The notes under the pieces are model-generated. The model was not told where the DNA came from and made no database searches. It saw only the letters and a list, made by a program, of their open reading frames with translations. This document shows, in pieces, positions 27,443-35,824 of a stretch of 64,000 bases of DNA. How positions within the stretch are numbered: the first letter of the stretch is position 1; every line of letters begins with the position of its first letter. The translations under genes and the position numbers were made by a program. The stretch comes from Allomuricauda ruestringensis DSM 13258 (lineage in GTDB: Bacteria > Bacteroidota > Bacteroidia > Flavobacteriales > Flavobacteriaceae), in assembly GCF_000224085.1 (NCBI RefSeq), contig NC_015945.1, positions 3,712,501-3,776,500 on the forward strand, written 5' to 3'.

Positions 27443-28434
27443 TAGCCCCCTATTGAAATCATTGAACGGTTTTGCTCGTAGTGTTCGGCATCCATCTTAA
27501 CATCCATACCATCTCGGGAATGTTTCTTGGATTTTATGGCTTCCAAAATAATTTTATCAATATTCTCCCCATTGCGAAGCGGTGTCAACAAATCCGTTTC
27601 CGATGTGGCAAACAAACAATTTTTCATCTTGCCATCAGCAGTTAGGCGAATACGGTTGCATTCATCACAAAAAGGATTGGTAATTGTACTGACAATTCCA
27701 AAACTTCCTTTGTGTCCCTTCACCCTAAAATTGGTGGATGTGCTATGTTTTGGATTTTTCAAGGTCTCGATTTCCCCAAACTTGTCTCCGACCGTCTTTA
27801 AAATTTCATCCTTGGAAACTCCTTTGCTCCAGTCCCATTTATTGCCTTTAAAAGGCATAAATTCAATGAACTTGGGCGTAATCTTTTTATCCTTGGTCAA
27901 GGCGATAAAATCATTGATTTCTTTATCGTTTACCCCCTTTATCAATACAATGTTGAGTTTGATGTCCATATCCATATCGAGTGCCATCTCCAAGTTGCGC
28001 ATAATGCGCTCGTAATAATCACGCTTGGTTATGAATATCGATTTGGCCTTGTCCAGCGTATCCAGACTAAAGTTGATTTTGCGCAGTCCAATCTTATCGA
28101 ACAGATCCAAATATTTATCCAGAATAATTCCGTTCGTGGTCAATTTTAGGGTCACACCCAATTTGGCGAGCTCTTCGACCAAAAAGCCAAAATTCTTCCG
28201 AACCAAAGGTTCGCCGCCTGTCAAACGTACCGTATCCACTCCCAAATCCCTGAAAGTCCTCGTCATTTCAATGATTTCCTCCAAAGTCATAATGCTGGGC
28301 TTTTCCATTAACTCAATGCCTTCTTCGGGCATACAATAAAAGCACCGAAGGTTGCATCTGTCCGTCAACGAAATGCGGAGATAGGTATGTGGCCTACCGA
28401 AATTGTCTATTATTTGTGGTTTCTTTTCAATCAT
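27442..28434 (-). CDS. moaA: GTP 3',8-cyclase MoaA (radical SAM)
   Basis: Catalyses the first step of molybdenum cofactor synthesis, GTP to 3',8-cyclo-7,8-dihydro-GTP. 330 residues. The radical-SAM cluster Cys residues are at 27, 31 and 34 (TDRCNLRCFYCMPEEG). The second cluster is in the C-terminal FCDECNRIRLTADGKMKNCLF region (Cys pattern CxxC and a third Cys about 14 residues on). The essential C-terminal GG tail is present (MISIGG). It overlaps moaCB by 8 bp and moeA by 1 bp. Confidence 0.98.
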   Translation of the reverse strand: MIEKKPQIIDNFGRPHTYLRISLTDRCNLRCFYCMPEEGIELMEKPSIMTLEEIIEMTRTFRDLGVDTVRLTGGEPLVRKNFGFLVEELAKLGVTLKLTTNGIILDKYLDLFDKIGLRKINFSLDTLDKAKSIFITKRDYYERIMRNLEMALDMDMDIKLNIVLIKGVNDKEINDFIALTKDKKITPKFIEFMPFKGNKWDWSKGVSKDEILKTVGDKFGEIETLKNPKHSTSTNFRVKGHKGSFGIVSTITNPFCDECNRIRLTADGKMKNCLFATSETDLLTPLRNGENIDKIILEAIKSKKHSRDGMDVKMDAEHYEQNRSMISIGG

Positions 28435-29323
28435 GTCTTTTTCCTTCTATCACTTTAAATGCGTGCAGCACGTGCGGAAAAATCGCATCCATGGATTCCG
28501 CCGCTCCTTTGGTGGAGCCAGGCAACGCCAGAATGAGTTTACCGTCTTTGATGCCCGCGATGGAACGCGAGAACATCGCATAAGGCATTCGTTCCTGCCC
28601 GTAGCTTCGCATTTGTTCTTCTACTCCTTTTAGTTTGATGTCCAACAAAGGTTCCAAGGTCTGTGGGGTGACATCTCGTGGCCCCACGCCCGTACCTCCC
28701 GTAAAAATCACCAAGTCTGCGGTGGTACTTCCCATTATTTTGATGATTTCCTCAGCTTCATCAGGTATAATGCTTTTCTGCGATTCCACACCAAAGACTT
28801 TTAGCCGCTCCATAATGGCCTCTCCTGCCCTGTCCTCGCCTTTTCCTTTGGAAATGGTATCGGAACAAACGACAACATCCGCAGTCAGTCCTTCTGAATT
28901 TATTTTGAAAGAGGATTTTCCTCCTTTTTTCGATTTGAGGCGAATGGTGCTGATTTCAATATTTTTATCAATGGGTTTGAGCATATCGTACATCGTGAGG
29001 GCAACAATGCTTGCTCCATGCATCGCCTCTACCTCTACCCCTGTTTTGTAAATGGTCTTCACCGTCATCGAAATGATGATGTCCAACCCATCGATTTTAT
29101 AATCAATTCCCGTGTATTCAATGGGCAACGGATGGCAATCGGGTAAAAGGTCGGGTGTTTTCTTCACCCCCAACAAGCCGGCTGCCTTGGCCATTTCAAA
29201 CACATTCCCTTTGGGAACATCGTTGTTTTTGATAGCATCTATCGTAGCCTGACTGCTCGTTTTCACGATAGCTTCCGCCGTGGCTTCCCGTAAACTGGTT
29301 ATTTTATGTGTAATGTCTACCAT
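28427..29323 (-). CDS. moaCB: Fused MoaC/MoaB: cyclic pyranopterin monophosphate synthase plus molybdopterin adenylyltransferase
   Basis: A 298-residue fusion. The N-terminal half (1-145) is MoaC, with KGNVFEMAKAAG, LLPDCHPLPIE, TGVEVEAMHGASIVALTMYD and the catalytic-loop Lys in KKGGKSSF. The C-terminal half (about 150-298) is MoaB/MogA, with VVCSDTISKGKGEDRAGEAI, FTGGTGVGPRDVTP and ALPGSTKGAAESM. Together they make cyclic pyranopterin monophosphate and adenylylate molybdopterin. Such fusions are known in Bacteroidota. It abuts moaE with no gap and overlaps moaA by 8 bp. Confidence 0.96.
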   Translation of the reverse strand: MVDITHKITSLREATAEAIVKTSSQATIDAIKNNDVPKGNVFEMAKAAGLLGVKKTPDLLPDCHPLPIEYTGIDYKIDGLDIIISMTVKTIYKTGVEVEAMHGASIVALTMYDMLKPIDKNIEISTIRLKSKKGGKSSFKINSEGLTADVVVCSDTISKGKGEDRAGEAIMERLKVFGVESQKSIIPDEAEEIIKIMGSTTADLVIFTGGTGVGPRDVTPQTLEPLLDIKLKGVEEQMRSYGQERMPYAMFSRSIAGIKDGKLILALPGSTKGAAESMDAIFPHVLHAFKVIEGKRHD

Positions 29324-29770
29324 TTACTTGTTTACTTTCCATTGATGGGTTTCGTCCTCAAAAATCTCTTTACCGAATACAGGCACTTTCGCCTTGATTT
29401 CCTCCACAAAAAAGTTGGTGGCTTCAATCGCAATCTTTCGGTGAGCGGAGGATGTGAACACAAATAAACAGAGTTCTCCAACCTTCACCTTGCCCAAACT
29501 GTGATAAATATGGGCGCAAGTTATGTCGAACTTGGCAAATGCGGTTTCCCGTATTTCGTGGAAGACTTTCTCCGCCATTTCCTCATAGGCCGTGTAATCG
29601 ATAGCGGTCACGGTTTTTCCATCCACTTCGTCGGCCCTAATTTGCCCCAAGAAAATACTGTGGGCACCAATTTTGGTCTTGCTTTGATGATTCGCTACCG
29701 AATTGGCTATTTTTTCGGGAGGAATTGCTCCTTGTACAAATACTTTTTTTGGTTTCTTCTTATCCATCAA
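29324..29770 (-). CDS. moaE: Molybdopterin synthase catalytic subunit MoaE
   Basis: Large subunit of molybdopterin synthase, which transfers two sulfurs from MoaD thiocarboxylate to the precursor. 148 residues. Family features are HSIFLGQIRADEVDG, IDYTAYEEMAEKVFHEIRE and HSLGKVKVGELCLFVFTSSA (His and Lys of the active site), followed by AHRKIAIEATNFFVEEIKAK with the catalytic Lys, and the KEIFEDETHQWK end. It overlaps the moeB gene by 11 bp. Confidence 0.96.
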   Translation of the reverse strand: MMDKKKPKKVFVQGAIPPEKIANSVANHQSKTKIGAHSIFLGQIRADEVDGKTVTAIDYTAYEEMAEKVFHEIRETAFAKFDITCAHIYHSLGKVKVGELCLFVFTSSAHRKIAIEATNFFVEEIKAKVPVFGKEIFEDETHQWKVNK

Positions 29771-30773
29771 TTATTGTTTCTATTCCGCCTTCCACATTTT
29801 TGAGGTTGTGAAAGCCAAATTCATTTTCAAGGATTTCAATTGCGTTTTTGCTTCTTTTTCCTGACTGGCAGAACACAAAAACTTCTTGATTGTTCGGTAT
29901 TTCCTCGTGCCGAGTTACCAAATCGTTCAAAGGGATACTCAACACGTTTTTCCCTTTTGGCTTGGGCTGCTCGAACACTTCGCGGACATCGAGGTACCAA
30001 TGCTCCTTATGCTTTAAATCGCAATCAATATAAACAGGGGCAATCCCTTCTTTGCGTATTTTTTCAACTTCTTCGGGGCGCTTGTTTATTTTGATGGTCT
30101 GCTCGCTGGCCTGCATCATGTTGATAAGCTTAATTTTGCCCGAAAGCACCTCACCTGCACCCAAAATAATTTTGAGCACTTCCGCAGCTTGCAGGGTTCC
30201 CAGAATACCTGGCAGTACACCCAATACACCCGTAGCTTCGCAACTGATATTCTGTCGCGTACTTTTCGGGAACACACAGCGATAAGTCGGCCCATCGTTA
30301 TAATTGAAGACTGATAATTGTCCTTCATTTTTATAAATGGAGGCAAAAACCCAAGGTTTGTCCACTAGTATACAAGCATCGTTGATGAGATACTTGGTTT
30401 CAAAATTGTCGGTTCCATCCAGGACAACATCGTATTGGTTGATGATTTTTTCTGCATTTTCAGTGGTCAACGGCTCTTCATAAATCTCAAACTGTACCTC
30501 ACTGTTCTGTTTTTCCAAACGTTGTTTGGCCACCACTGCTTTGGGCCTCCCCACATCCGATTCTTGGAACAATACTTGCCTGTGCAAATTGGACATTTCG
30601 ACTTTGTCGTGGTCCATTAGACCAATTTTGCCCACTCCGGCTCCCACCAAATACATCGCGGCGGGACAGCCCAAACCACCAACACCAACAATCAAGACCT
30701 TGGCATTGCGAAGTTGTTCTTGCCCTTCCGGCCCAACTTCCTTGAGTTTTATTTGTCTATCGTATCTGCTCAT
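29760..30773 (-). CDS. moeB: MoeB-type adenylyltransferase with C-terminal rhodanese domain
   Basis: Activates the MoaD C-terminus by adenylylation (E1-like) and, through the rhodanese domain, may also hand over sulfur. 337 residues. The ThiF/MoeB domain (1-225) shows VLIVGVGGLGCPAAMYLVGAG, DHDKVEMSNLHRQVLF, DGTDNFETKYLINDAC and SCEATGVLGVLPGILG. The rhodanese domain (about 245-335) has the active-site loop FCQSGKRSKNA. The C-terminal Zn-binding CxxC pair of E. coli MoeB is not visible here. It overlaps moaD by 4 bp. ThiF-type function for thiamine is the alternative, but the context favours molybdenum cofactor. Confidence 0.94.
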   Translation of the reverse strand: MSRYDRQIKLKEVGPEGQEQLRNAKVLIVGVGGLGCPAAMYLVGAGVGKIGLMDHDKVEMSNLHRQVLFQESDVGRPKAVVAKQRLEKQNSEVQFEIYEEPLTTENAEKIINQYDVVLDGTDNFETKYLINDACILVDKPWVFASIYKNEGQLSVFNYNDGPTYRCVFPKSTRQNISCEATGVLGVLPGILGTLQAAEVLKIILGAGEVLSGKIKLINMMQASEQTIKINKRPEEVEKIRKEGIAPVYIDCDLKHKEHWYLDVREVFEQPKPKGKNVLSIPLNDLVTRHEEIPNNQEVFVFCQSGKRSKNAIEILENEFGFHNLKNVEGGIETIIDG

Positions 30774-31006
30774 CCTCCTGCGAACGGTGGCAATAAGGCC
30801 ACTTCGTCCCCATCTTTTAGGGTTATTTTATCGTCCAAATTTTGATTCACCGCAATCTGCACGGAATCTTTATCCGCAATGGCAAGTCCGTTCAGGCATT
30901 GTGCTTTCAGCTCCGAGGCCGTGAGCTCTCCGTTGAACTCCAAAACCTCTTCGAACTTGTCGGCTGCTTCTGCCACCAAACCAAAATATTTGACTGTCAC
31001 TTTCAT
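30770..31006 (-). CDS. moaD: MoaD/ThiS-family sulfur carrier, molybdopterin synthase small subunit
   Basis: A 78-residue ubiquitin-fold sulfur carrier ending in the required Gly-Gly (LLPPFAGG), whose thiocarboxylate donates sulfur to MoaE. The opening VTVKYFGLVAEAADK and the length are typical for MoaD. It is encoded between moeB and the MocA-like gene with 4-bp overlaps on both sides. Confidence 0.95.
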   Translation of the reverse strand: MKVTVKYFGLVAEAADKFEEVLEFNGELTASELKAQCLNGLAIADKDSVQIAVNQNLDDKITLKDGDEVALLPPFAGG

Positions 31007-31608
31007 ACCTCCATTTGCTTTAGTTGCTGTACATCTTCTTCGGTATCCACATCAAATCCTCCATTTTTGAAGGTTTCCGTACAGAAATTAAACTCTTCTA
31101 AGTGCATTAGTTTTTTAGCTCCTTCGTCACCTTTCAATTTCAATAACAGCGGAAACGCTGCTTTACCAAAAATGGCCGGCACTCCAATATTATCACCATA
31201 CTTTGAATACGTCGCTTTAGGATTCTTGGTCAGTTGGGTGTGCACCAACTTGATTAGATTGGTAGGCTCCAAAAAGGGTTGGTCCGAGACCAAGAAAAGT
31301 ATGTGGTCCAATCCATTTTCTTCTGCAAGCGCAGCTTCTAGTCCAATTTTAATACTAGAGGCCATTCCTTGCTCCCAATCAGGGTTGGTTGCAACTTTAA
31401 AACCATCCGAGCTTATCTTTTGCTGAATTTTGTCTTGATTGGCACCCAGCACCAAAATCTTGATCTGGAAACCTAACATATCCACCTGGTCCAAGGTGCG
31501 TTCCAAAAGGGTTTTTCCGTTGAATTCCACCAATTGTTTGGGTCGACCCAATCTAGATGAGCCTCCTGCCGCCAAAACAACAACTGCTATGTTTTCTTCT
31601 GCACTCAA
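31003..31608 (-). CDS. MocA/MobA-like molybdenum cofactor nucleotidyltransferase
   Basis: A 201-residue NTP-transferase expected to attach a nucleotide to molybdenum cofactor. The signature LAAGGSSRLGRPKQL near residue 12 resembles MocA (CTP, giving molybdopterin cytosine dinucleotide) more than MobA (which usually reads LAGG..RMG). LFLVSDQPFLEP near residue 95 is the metal-binding acidic motif. Its neighbour XdhC also points to the xanthine-oxidase-family cofactor. CTP preference is inference. The gene overlaps moaD and xdhC by 4 bp each. Confidence 0.9.
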   Translation of the reverse strand: MSAEENIAVVVLAAGGSSRLGRPKQLVEFNGKTLLERTLDQVDMLGFQIKILVLGANQDKIQQKISSDGFKVATNPDWEQGMASSIKIGLEAALAEENGLDHILFLVSDQPFLEPTNLIKLVHTQLTKNPKATYSKYGDNIGVPAIFGKAAFPLLLKLKGDEGAKKLMHLEEFNFCTETFKNGGFDVDTEEDVQQLKQMEV

Positions 31609-32759
31609 ATGGATATTTTTTGAAATTCGTTTGCTGTAGTATCGTGAATGGGTTCGGTTTTTTGCTTTAAGGGTCGGGCATCTTTTTGCTTCAAAACACT
31701 TTGAATTTCAGCCAAAATGGACAATCCAATCTCTGCCGGTGTCTCTGCTCCGATTTCCAAGCCTACTGGTGCGTGAATTTTGTTCAAATCGTCCTTGGAA
31801 ACTACTATTCCTTCGTCTGCAAGCTCGTTGAGCATACGGTTGTATTTTTTTAATGGCCCGAGTATGCCTATATAGGGTGTCTCCGTTTTTCCCAACAATA
31901 GCTTTAGCACTGATAGATCATAATTATAATTATGGCTCATCAATACAAAACAAGTGTGCTGGTCTATATTAATGTTTTCCAAAGTTTCCTGAGGTTTGGC
32001 GACAATCACTTGGCAAGACCCGACAAATCGCTCTTTGTTGGCGTGCGTGGGACGTCCATCGGTTACGGTTACGTTCCAGCCCAATAAATCGGCTTGTTGC
32101 GCCAAAATTTGGGCATCGTTCCCTGCTCCAACCAAAACCACTTTAACGGGTGGTTGATGCATTTGAATAAATAGATAATGCTTCTCATCATCAATCTCTA
32201 GCTCACCAAAACAGGAATAACCTTCATTGATAACCTCTTTGCCTTTTATAAACAAAGCTTTGTGCAAATCATTATGGATTTGTTTGCTCAAAACAACCTG
32301 ATTTTCATCGGACACTAAAACTGTTCCTGATTGCTTTTGGGTTTTATCCAAATTAAAAAGTACGGAAATAGCCATGGGTACTTCCTGTTCGGAAACGGCT
32401 CTCAAAAGCTCGCAGGGATTATTTGCATCAGTATAATCAATAGGCTCAAAAAGCACCTGAATGATTCCATTGCAGCCTAATTGTGCTCCGATTATTGCAT
32501 CATCTTCGTCGCTGGTATCATAAGTCACCAGTTTGTTTTCTTGTTTGTCCAAAGCAAAAAGTGCCTTTCTTAGTGCATCTCCTTCCAAACAACCTCCGCT
32601 GATGGCTCCCGTAATATTCCCGTATTCGTCCACCAACATTCGTGCACCCGGCCTACGGTACGATGAACCATCAACATGAACCACAGTGGCCAATACGCAG
32701 CGAATGTGCTGTGATTTCAACTCCAAATAACGTAATATGATGGTATCCAACTCTCTCAT
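31605..32759 (-). CDS. xdhC: XdhC/CoxI family molybdenum cofactor maturation protein
   Basis: A 384-residue protein of the XdhC/CoxI family, which binds molybdenum cofactor, protects it during sulfuration and loads it into xanthine-oxidase-family enzymes. The N-terminal XdhC domain contains TVVHVDGSSYRRPGARMLVD and AISGGCLEGDALRKALF. The C-terminal Rossmann-like domain starts VVLVGAGNDAQILAQQADLLG. An XdhC-dependent oxidoreductase is expected somewhere in the genome but is not in this window. Overlaps with both neighbours are 4 bp. Confidence 0.94.
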   Translation of the reverse strand: MRELDTIILRYLELKSQHIRCVLATVVHVDGSSYRRPGARMLVDEYGNITGAISGGCLEGDALRKALFALDKQENKLVTYDTSDEDDAIIGAQLGCNGIIQVLFEPIDYTDANNPCELLRAVSEQEVPMAISVLFNLDKTQKQSGTVLVSDENQVVLSKQIHNDLHKALFIKGKEVINEGYSCFGELEIDDEKHYLFIQMHQPPVKVVLVGAGNDAQILAQQADLLGWNVTVTDGRPTHANKERFVGSCQVIVAKPQETLENINIDQHTCFVLMSHNYNYDLSVLKLLLGKTETPYIGILGPLKKYNRMLNELADEGIVVSKDDLNKIHAPVGLEIGAETPAEIGLSILAEIQSVLKQKDARPLKQKTEPIHDTTANEFQKISI

Positions 32760-33910
32760 AGACTGACAGTTTTTAGTTGGTTGACGGCTTTTTTGATTTC
32801 GTACACGGCCTTTTCAATATCTTCGGAAGTGGTATTTAGCCCTGTGCTGATGCGTAAGCTCGCCAAAGCTGTTGCATCATCGTACCCCATGGCTTTTAGC
32901 ACGTGCGATGGTTTTACAAGGTTCGCATTACAGGCTGAACCGCGAGATACGGCCAACTTGTTGAGATACCGCAGCAATTTAGAACCGTCCATATTTGAAA
33001 AAGAAACGTTGGTAGTATTGGGCAAGCGTTCCTCTACATTACAATTAATTGTTGCTCCCCCGATAGCCAAAAGCTCTTGCTCCAATTGGTTTCGCAGGTT
33101 TAATTGCTTTTGATGGTCTTCTTCAATGCTTTGTTGGGCAATGGCACAAGCTTTTCCAAAACCGACTATTCCAGGAACGTTTAAAGTTCCTGGTCGAACT
33201 CCTTTTTCATGATTTCCTCCGAAAAGATGTTTCGCAATTGATATTTTGTTGTTTTTGTTCAAATAAAGTGCTCCGACCCCTTTAGGACCATATAGCTTGT
33301 GAGACGAGAAAATGGCTAAATCAATTCCTAAATCCTGAAGATCAACGGGAATTTTACCAACAGCTTGCGTAATATCGGACATTACAGAAACTCCTTTGGA
33401 ATGCGCTAATTCGGTGATTTTTCTTATGGGGTGAATCAGGCCTGTTTCGTTGTTGGCCAACATGATGCACACCAAAATTGTAGATGGTTTAAGAGCAGTT
33501 TCTAACTCGTTCAAATCAATATTTCCATGATTGTCCACATCCAGGTAGGTGACCTCAAATCCATCGGCTTCCAACGCATCCATACATTCGAGTACGGCTT
33601 TGTGCTCTGTTTTACATGTAATAATATGATTGCCTCTACTCCTATTCCTCCTGCAAAACCCAAACAAGGCCAAGTTCGCAGCTTCCGTTGCGCCCGAAGT
33701 AAAAGTTATTTCTGTAGGTCTGCAGCTCACAAGCTTTGCCACTTGGTTGCGCGCAGTCTCTACCGCATCATCAGCACACCACCCAAAGGAATGGTCGCTA
33801 CTTGCATTACCAAAATTCTCGGTAAAATAAGGCAGCATCGCCTCCACTACCTCCGGGGTCGTAGGAGTAGTTGCATTATAATCCAGATATATTTTTTCGG
33901 TCAGAGACAA
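32756..33910 (-). CDS. Cysteine desulfurase, NifS/IscS-like
   Basis: A PLP enzyme that takes sulfur from cysteine, 384 residues. IYLDYNATTPTTPEV opens the protein, HIITCKTEHKAVLE carries the PLP-stacking His, FSSHKLYGPKGVGALYL the PLP Lys, and SRGSACNANLVKPSHVL the catalytic Cys. There is no in-frame ATG or GTG before the conserved N-terminus, so the start is TTG at 33908-33910. As the first gene of the molybdenum cofactor operon it probably supplies sulfur for MoaD recharging and for the terminal sulfido ligand of an XdhC-dependent enzyme; a general FeS-cluster role is the alternative. Confidence 0.94.
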   Translation of the reverse strand: MSLTEKIYLDYNATTPTTPEVVEAMLPYFTENFGNASSDHSFGWCADDAVETARNQVAKLVSCRPTEITFTSGATEAANLALFGFCRRNRSRGNHIITCKTEHKAVLECMDALEADGFEVTYLDVDNHGNIDLNELETALKPSTILVCIMLANNETGLIHPIRKITELAHSKGVSVMSDITQAVGKIPVDLQDLGIDLAIFSSHKLYGPKGVGALYLNKNNKISIAKHLFGGNHEKGVRPGTLNVPGIVGFGKACAIAQQSIEEDHQKQLNLRNQLEQELLAIGGATINCNVEERLPNTTNVSFSNMDGSKLLRYLNKLAVSRGSACNANLVKPSHVLKAMGYDDATALASLRISTGLNTTSEDIEKAVYEIKKAVNQLKTVSL

Positions 33911-34010
33911 ATTATTATCGTTATGTACAGATATGCATAACGCAATTTAATAAGAATAACAATGAATTCATTACATTTTTCAAACCATTATGAAATTAAT
34001 TTCATTTTTT

Positions 34011-34045
34011 TTTGGCTCGTCAGTTATTAATCGTAATATTGCAAT
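34011..34045 (+). promoter_or_regulatory. arsR promoter with overlapping ArsR-type operator (site 1)
   Basis: TTTG at 34011-34014, 19 bp spacer, then TAATATTG at 34034-34041: a near-perfect Bacteroidota promoter. The imperfect palindrome ATCGTAAT-ATTGCAAT at 34030-34045 (6 of 8 positions paired) covers the -7 box, as expected for ArsR autoregulation. Confidence 0.72.
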
Positions 34046-34061
34046 GAATAAATATTAAAAA

Positions 34062-34391
34062 GTGGGATTAACCAAGACTGAAATATTCACCGATAAGCAG
34101 AACCAGATTGCACTGTACGCCAAAGCTTTTGGTCACCCTGCCCGTGTCGCCATATTGCAGTACTTGTTTAAACTGAACGCCTGTGTTTGTGGGGATTTAG
34201 TGGATGAAATCGGTTTGGCCCAGCCTACCATTTCACAACATTTAAAAGAACTTAAACATTTGGGCTTGATTAAAGGCAACGTTGAAGGTACTAGCGTTTG
34301 TTATTGTATTGACGCTGAAAATTGGAAAAAGATGAAATCGGTAATGTTCGATTTCTTGGACCAAGACCTCACCTCAAAAGAGTGTTGTTAA
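34062..34391 (+). CDS. arsR: ArsR/SmtB-family metalloregulator
   Basis: A 109-residue winged-helix repressor. The helix-turn-helix lies around QPTISQHLKELKHLGLIK. The CVC pair (Cys41, Cys43 in NACVCGDLVDE) matches the arsenic-sensing ELCVC motif, and there is a terminal Cys-Cys. The start is GTG at 34062 because the nearby ATG runs into a stop in its frame. It is the first gene of the arsenic group, with an operator over its own promoter and a second copy before the next gene. Confidence 0.95.
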   Translation: MGLTKTEIFTDKQNQIALYAKAFGHPARVAILQYLFKLNACVCGDLVDEIGLAQPTISQHLKELKHLGLIKGNVEGTSVCYCIDAENWKKMKSVMFDFLDQDLTSKECC

Positions 34392-34409
34392 AAAAATTTG
34401 AATCTATTA

Positions 34410-34425
34410 ATCGCAATATTACAAT
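34410..34425. promoter_or_regulatory. Second ArsR-type operator (site 2)
   Basis: ATCGCAAT-ATTACAAT at 34410-34425 lies 15 bp before the DUF6428 gene. It matches site 1 in 14 of 16 positions, and both sites share the flanking TATTA and AATRAATA bases. A TTTG at 34397-34400 suggests a separate internal promoter also under ArsR control. Confidence 0.7.
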
Positions 34426-34439
34426 AAATATATATAATC

Positions 34440-34907
34440 ATGAAGTTAGAAGAAGTAAAATCAGCCTTGCAACAATTGAATACCATCGCCTTTCAATTAC
34501 CTAACGGCGAATTGGTCCCCAATCATTTTCATGTTACCGAGGTGGGTAAAATAACAAAACATTTTATCGATTGTGGCGGAACTGTCCGTAACGAAGAAGT
34601 TGTCAATTTTCAACTTTGGAACGCGAATGATTATGACCATAGGTTACATCCTGAAAAATTGGTCCATATTATTGAACTATCCCAAAAAACTTTGGATATT
34701 GGAAATTTAGAGGTGGAAGTGGAGTACCAAGGGCAAACCATAGAGAAGTTTTCTCTTGATTTTGACGGTACCAACTTTTTGTTGACCACCAAGCAAACCG
34801 ATTGCTTGGCTAAGGACAAATGTGGTGTGCCCGACGAAAAGCCCAAAGCAAAATTGTCCGAATTACAAAGTTCTGAATGCTGCACCCTGGGTAGCGGATG
34901 CTGCTAA
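34440..34907 (+). CDS. DUF6428 family protein, Cys-rich C-terminus
   Basis: A 155-residue cytoplasmic protein of the DUF6428 kind (VKSALQQLNTIAFQLPNGEL, VPNHFHVTEVGKITKHFIDCGG), commonly found beside arsR and arsenite exporters in Bacteroidota. The C-terminus carries a Cys cluster (SECCTLGSGCC) plus Cys residues in DCLAKDKCG, which could bind arsenite or another soft metal. Its function is not established. It sits 48 bp after arsR behind its own operator. Confidence 0.85.
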   Translation: MKLEEVKSALQQLNTIAFQLPNGELVPNHFHVTEVGKITKHFIDCGGTVRNEEVVNFQLWNANDYDHRLHPEKLVHIIELSQKTLDIGNLEVEVEYQGQTIEKFSLDFDGTNFLLTTKQTDCLAKDKCGVPDEKPKAKLSELQSSECCTLGSGCC

Positions 34908-35206
34908 TCCCACTAAAACACTCTGGACTTGAGGTTCATAGGTTTAGAAAGACAATGAAATTGCCGTGGTTATTAGGTTTTTGCCTGCTTGCCGCAAGCG
35001 GGAGTTATTCAGCAAGCACAGATTAACCCAGTCACCTAATAACTTAATAACTCATAGGATGCACAAAATAAACCATGTATTTGAAATCCATAGTTTAAAG
35101 AAAAGAATAAAATTCTTTGTCCATCCAGTATCAAGTCCTCCCTTAATCCCTCCCTTTGGGGGGGCTGGAGAGGGGGCATCTATAAATTTATAGTAACCAA
35201 AGTAAT
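34908..35206. repeat. Intergenic region with GC-rich imperfect palindromes
   Basis: No gene is seen. The stretch contains a short hairpin (GCTTGCCGCAAGC near 34987-34999) and a C-run/G-run imperfect inverted repeat (CCTCCC...GGGGGGG, about 35126-35177), both looking like dispersed flavobacterial repeats lying between DUF6428 and the phosphatase gene. Confidence 0.45.
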
Positions 35207-35824
35207 ATGGCACTTTTTAAAGTATTGACCGATTTTGTCTTAGCGTTGGACATACAATCCATTGCAACGGAAAGAAAACAAACCTTATCATCCCTTGTAG
35301 ATTATATTCAGCAAAAGGTAGATGATGGAAAATCCATACGCATCAATTTTATTTGTACACACAATTCCCGACGGAGCCATTTGTCCCAAATCTGGGCACA
35401 GACCCTGGCGTATCAATTTGGAATAGAAAACGTGACCTGCTACTCTGGAGGAACCGAAGCTACCGCCCTATTTCCAATGGTGGCAGAAACCTTGACAAAT
35501 ACAGGGTTTGAGGTGAAAACGCTTTCCGAAGGAAACAATCCCGTGTACAGCATTAAATTTTCAGAGAACGAGCATCCCGTAATAGGTTTCTCCAAACGAA
35601 TGGATGATGATTTCAACCCAAAATCAAACTTTGTAGCCATTATGACCTGTTCCCAAGCAGATGAGGGATGCCCTTTTGTTCCAGGGGCCGAAAAACGGAT
35701 TCCAATCACTTACGAAGACCCTAAAGCTTTTGACAATACTTCCCATCAAGCTGAAAAATACAGCGAGAGGAGTACTCAAATCGCAGCGGAAATGTCGTAT
35801 GTTTTCTCTCAAATAAAAAAATAA
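35207..35824 (+). CDS. Low-molecular-weight protein-tyrosine-phosphatase/arsenate-reductase-like protein
   Basis: A 205-residue protein with the CX5R phosphate-binding loop CTHNSRR (Cys50 to Arg56) and the downstream [12 protein letters not shown] region that holds the acid loop. The family includes arsenate reductases (ArsC, thioredoxin-coupled type) and tyrosine phosphatases. Placement directly before acr3, sharing the TAATG stop/start, makes arsenate reduction to arsenite the likely task; CPGA in [11 protein letters not shown] adds a second conserved Cys. The protein is longer than classical ArsC (about 130-140 residues) because of an N-terminal helical extension. Confidence 0.9.
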   Translation: MALFKVLTDFVLALDIQSIATERKQTLSSLVDYIQQKVDDGKSIRINFICTHNSRRSHLSQIWAQTLAYQFGIENVTCYSGGTEATALFPMVAETLTNTGFEVKTLSEGNNPVYSIKFSENEHPVIGFSKRMDDDFNPKSNFVAIMTCSQADEGCPFVPGAEKRIPITYEDPKAFDNTSHQAEKYSERSTQIAAEMSYVFSQIKK

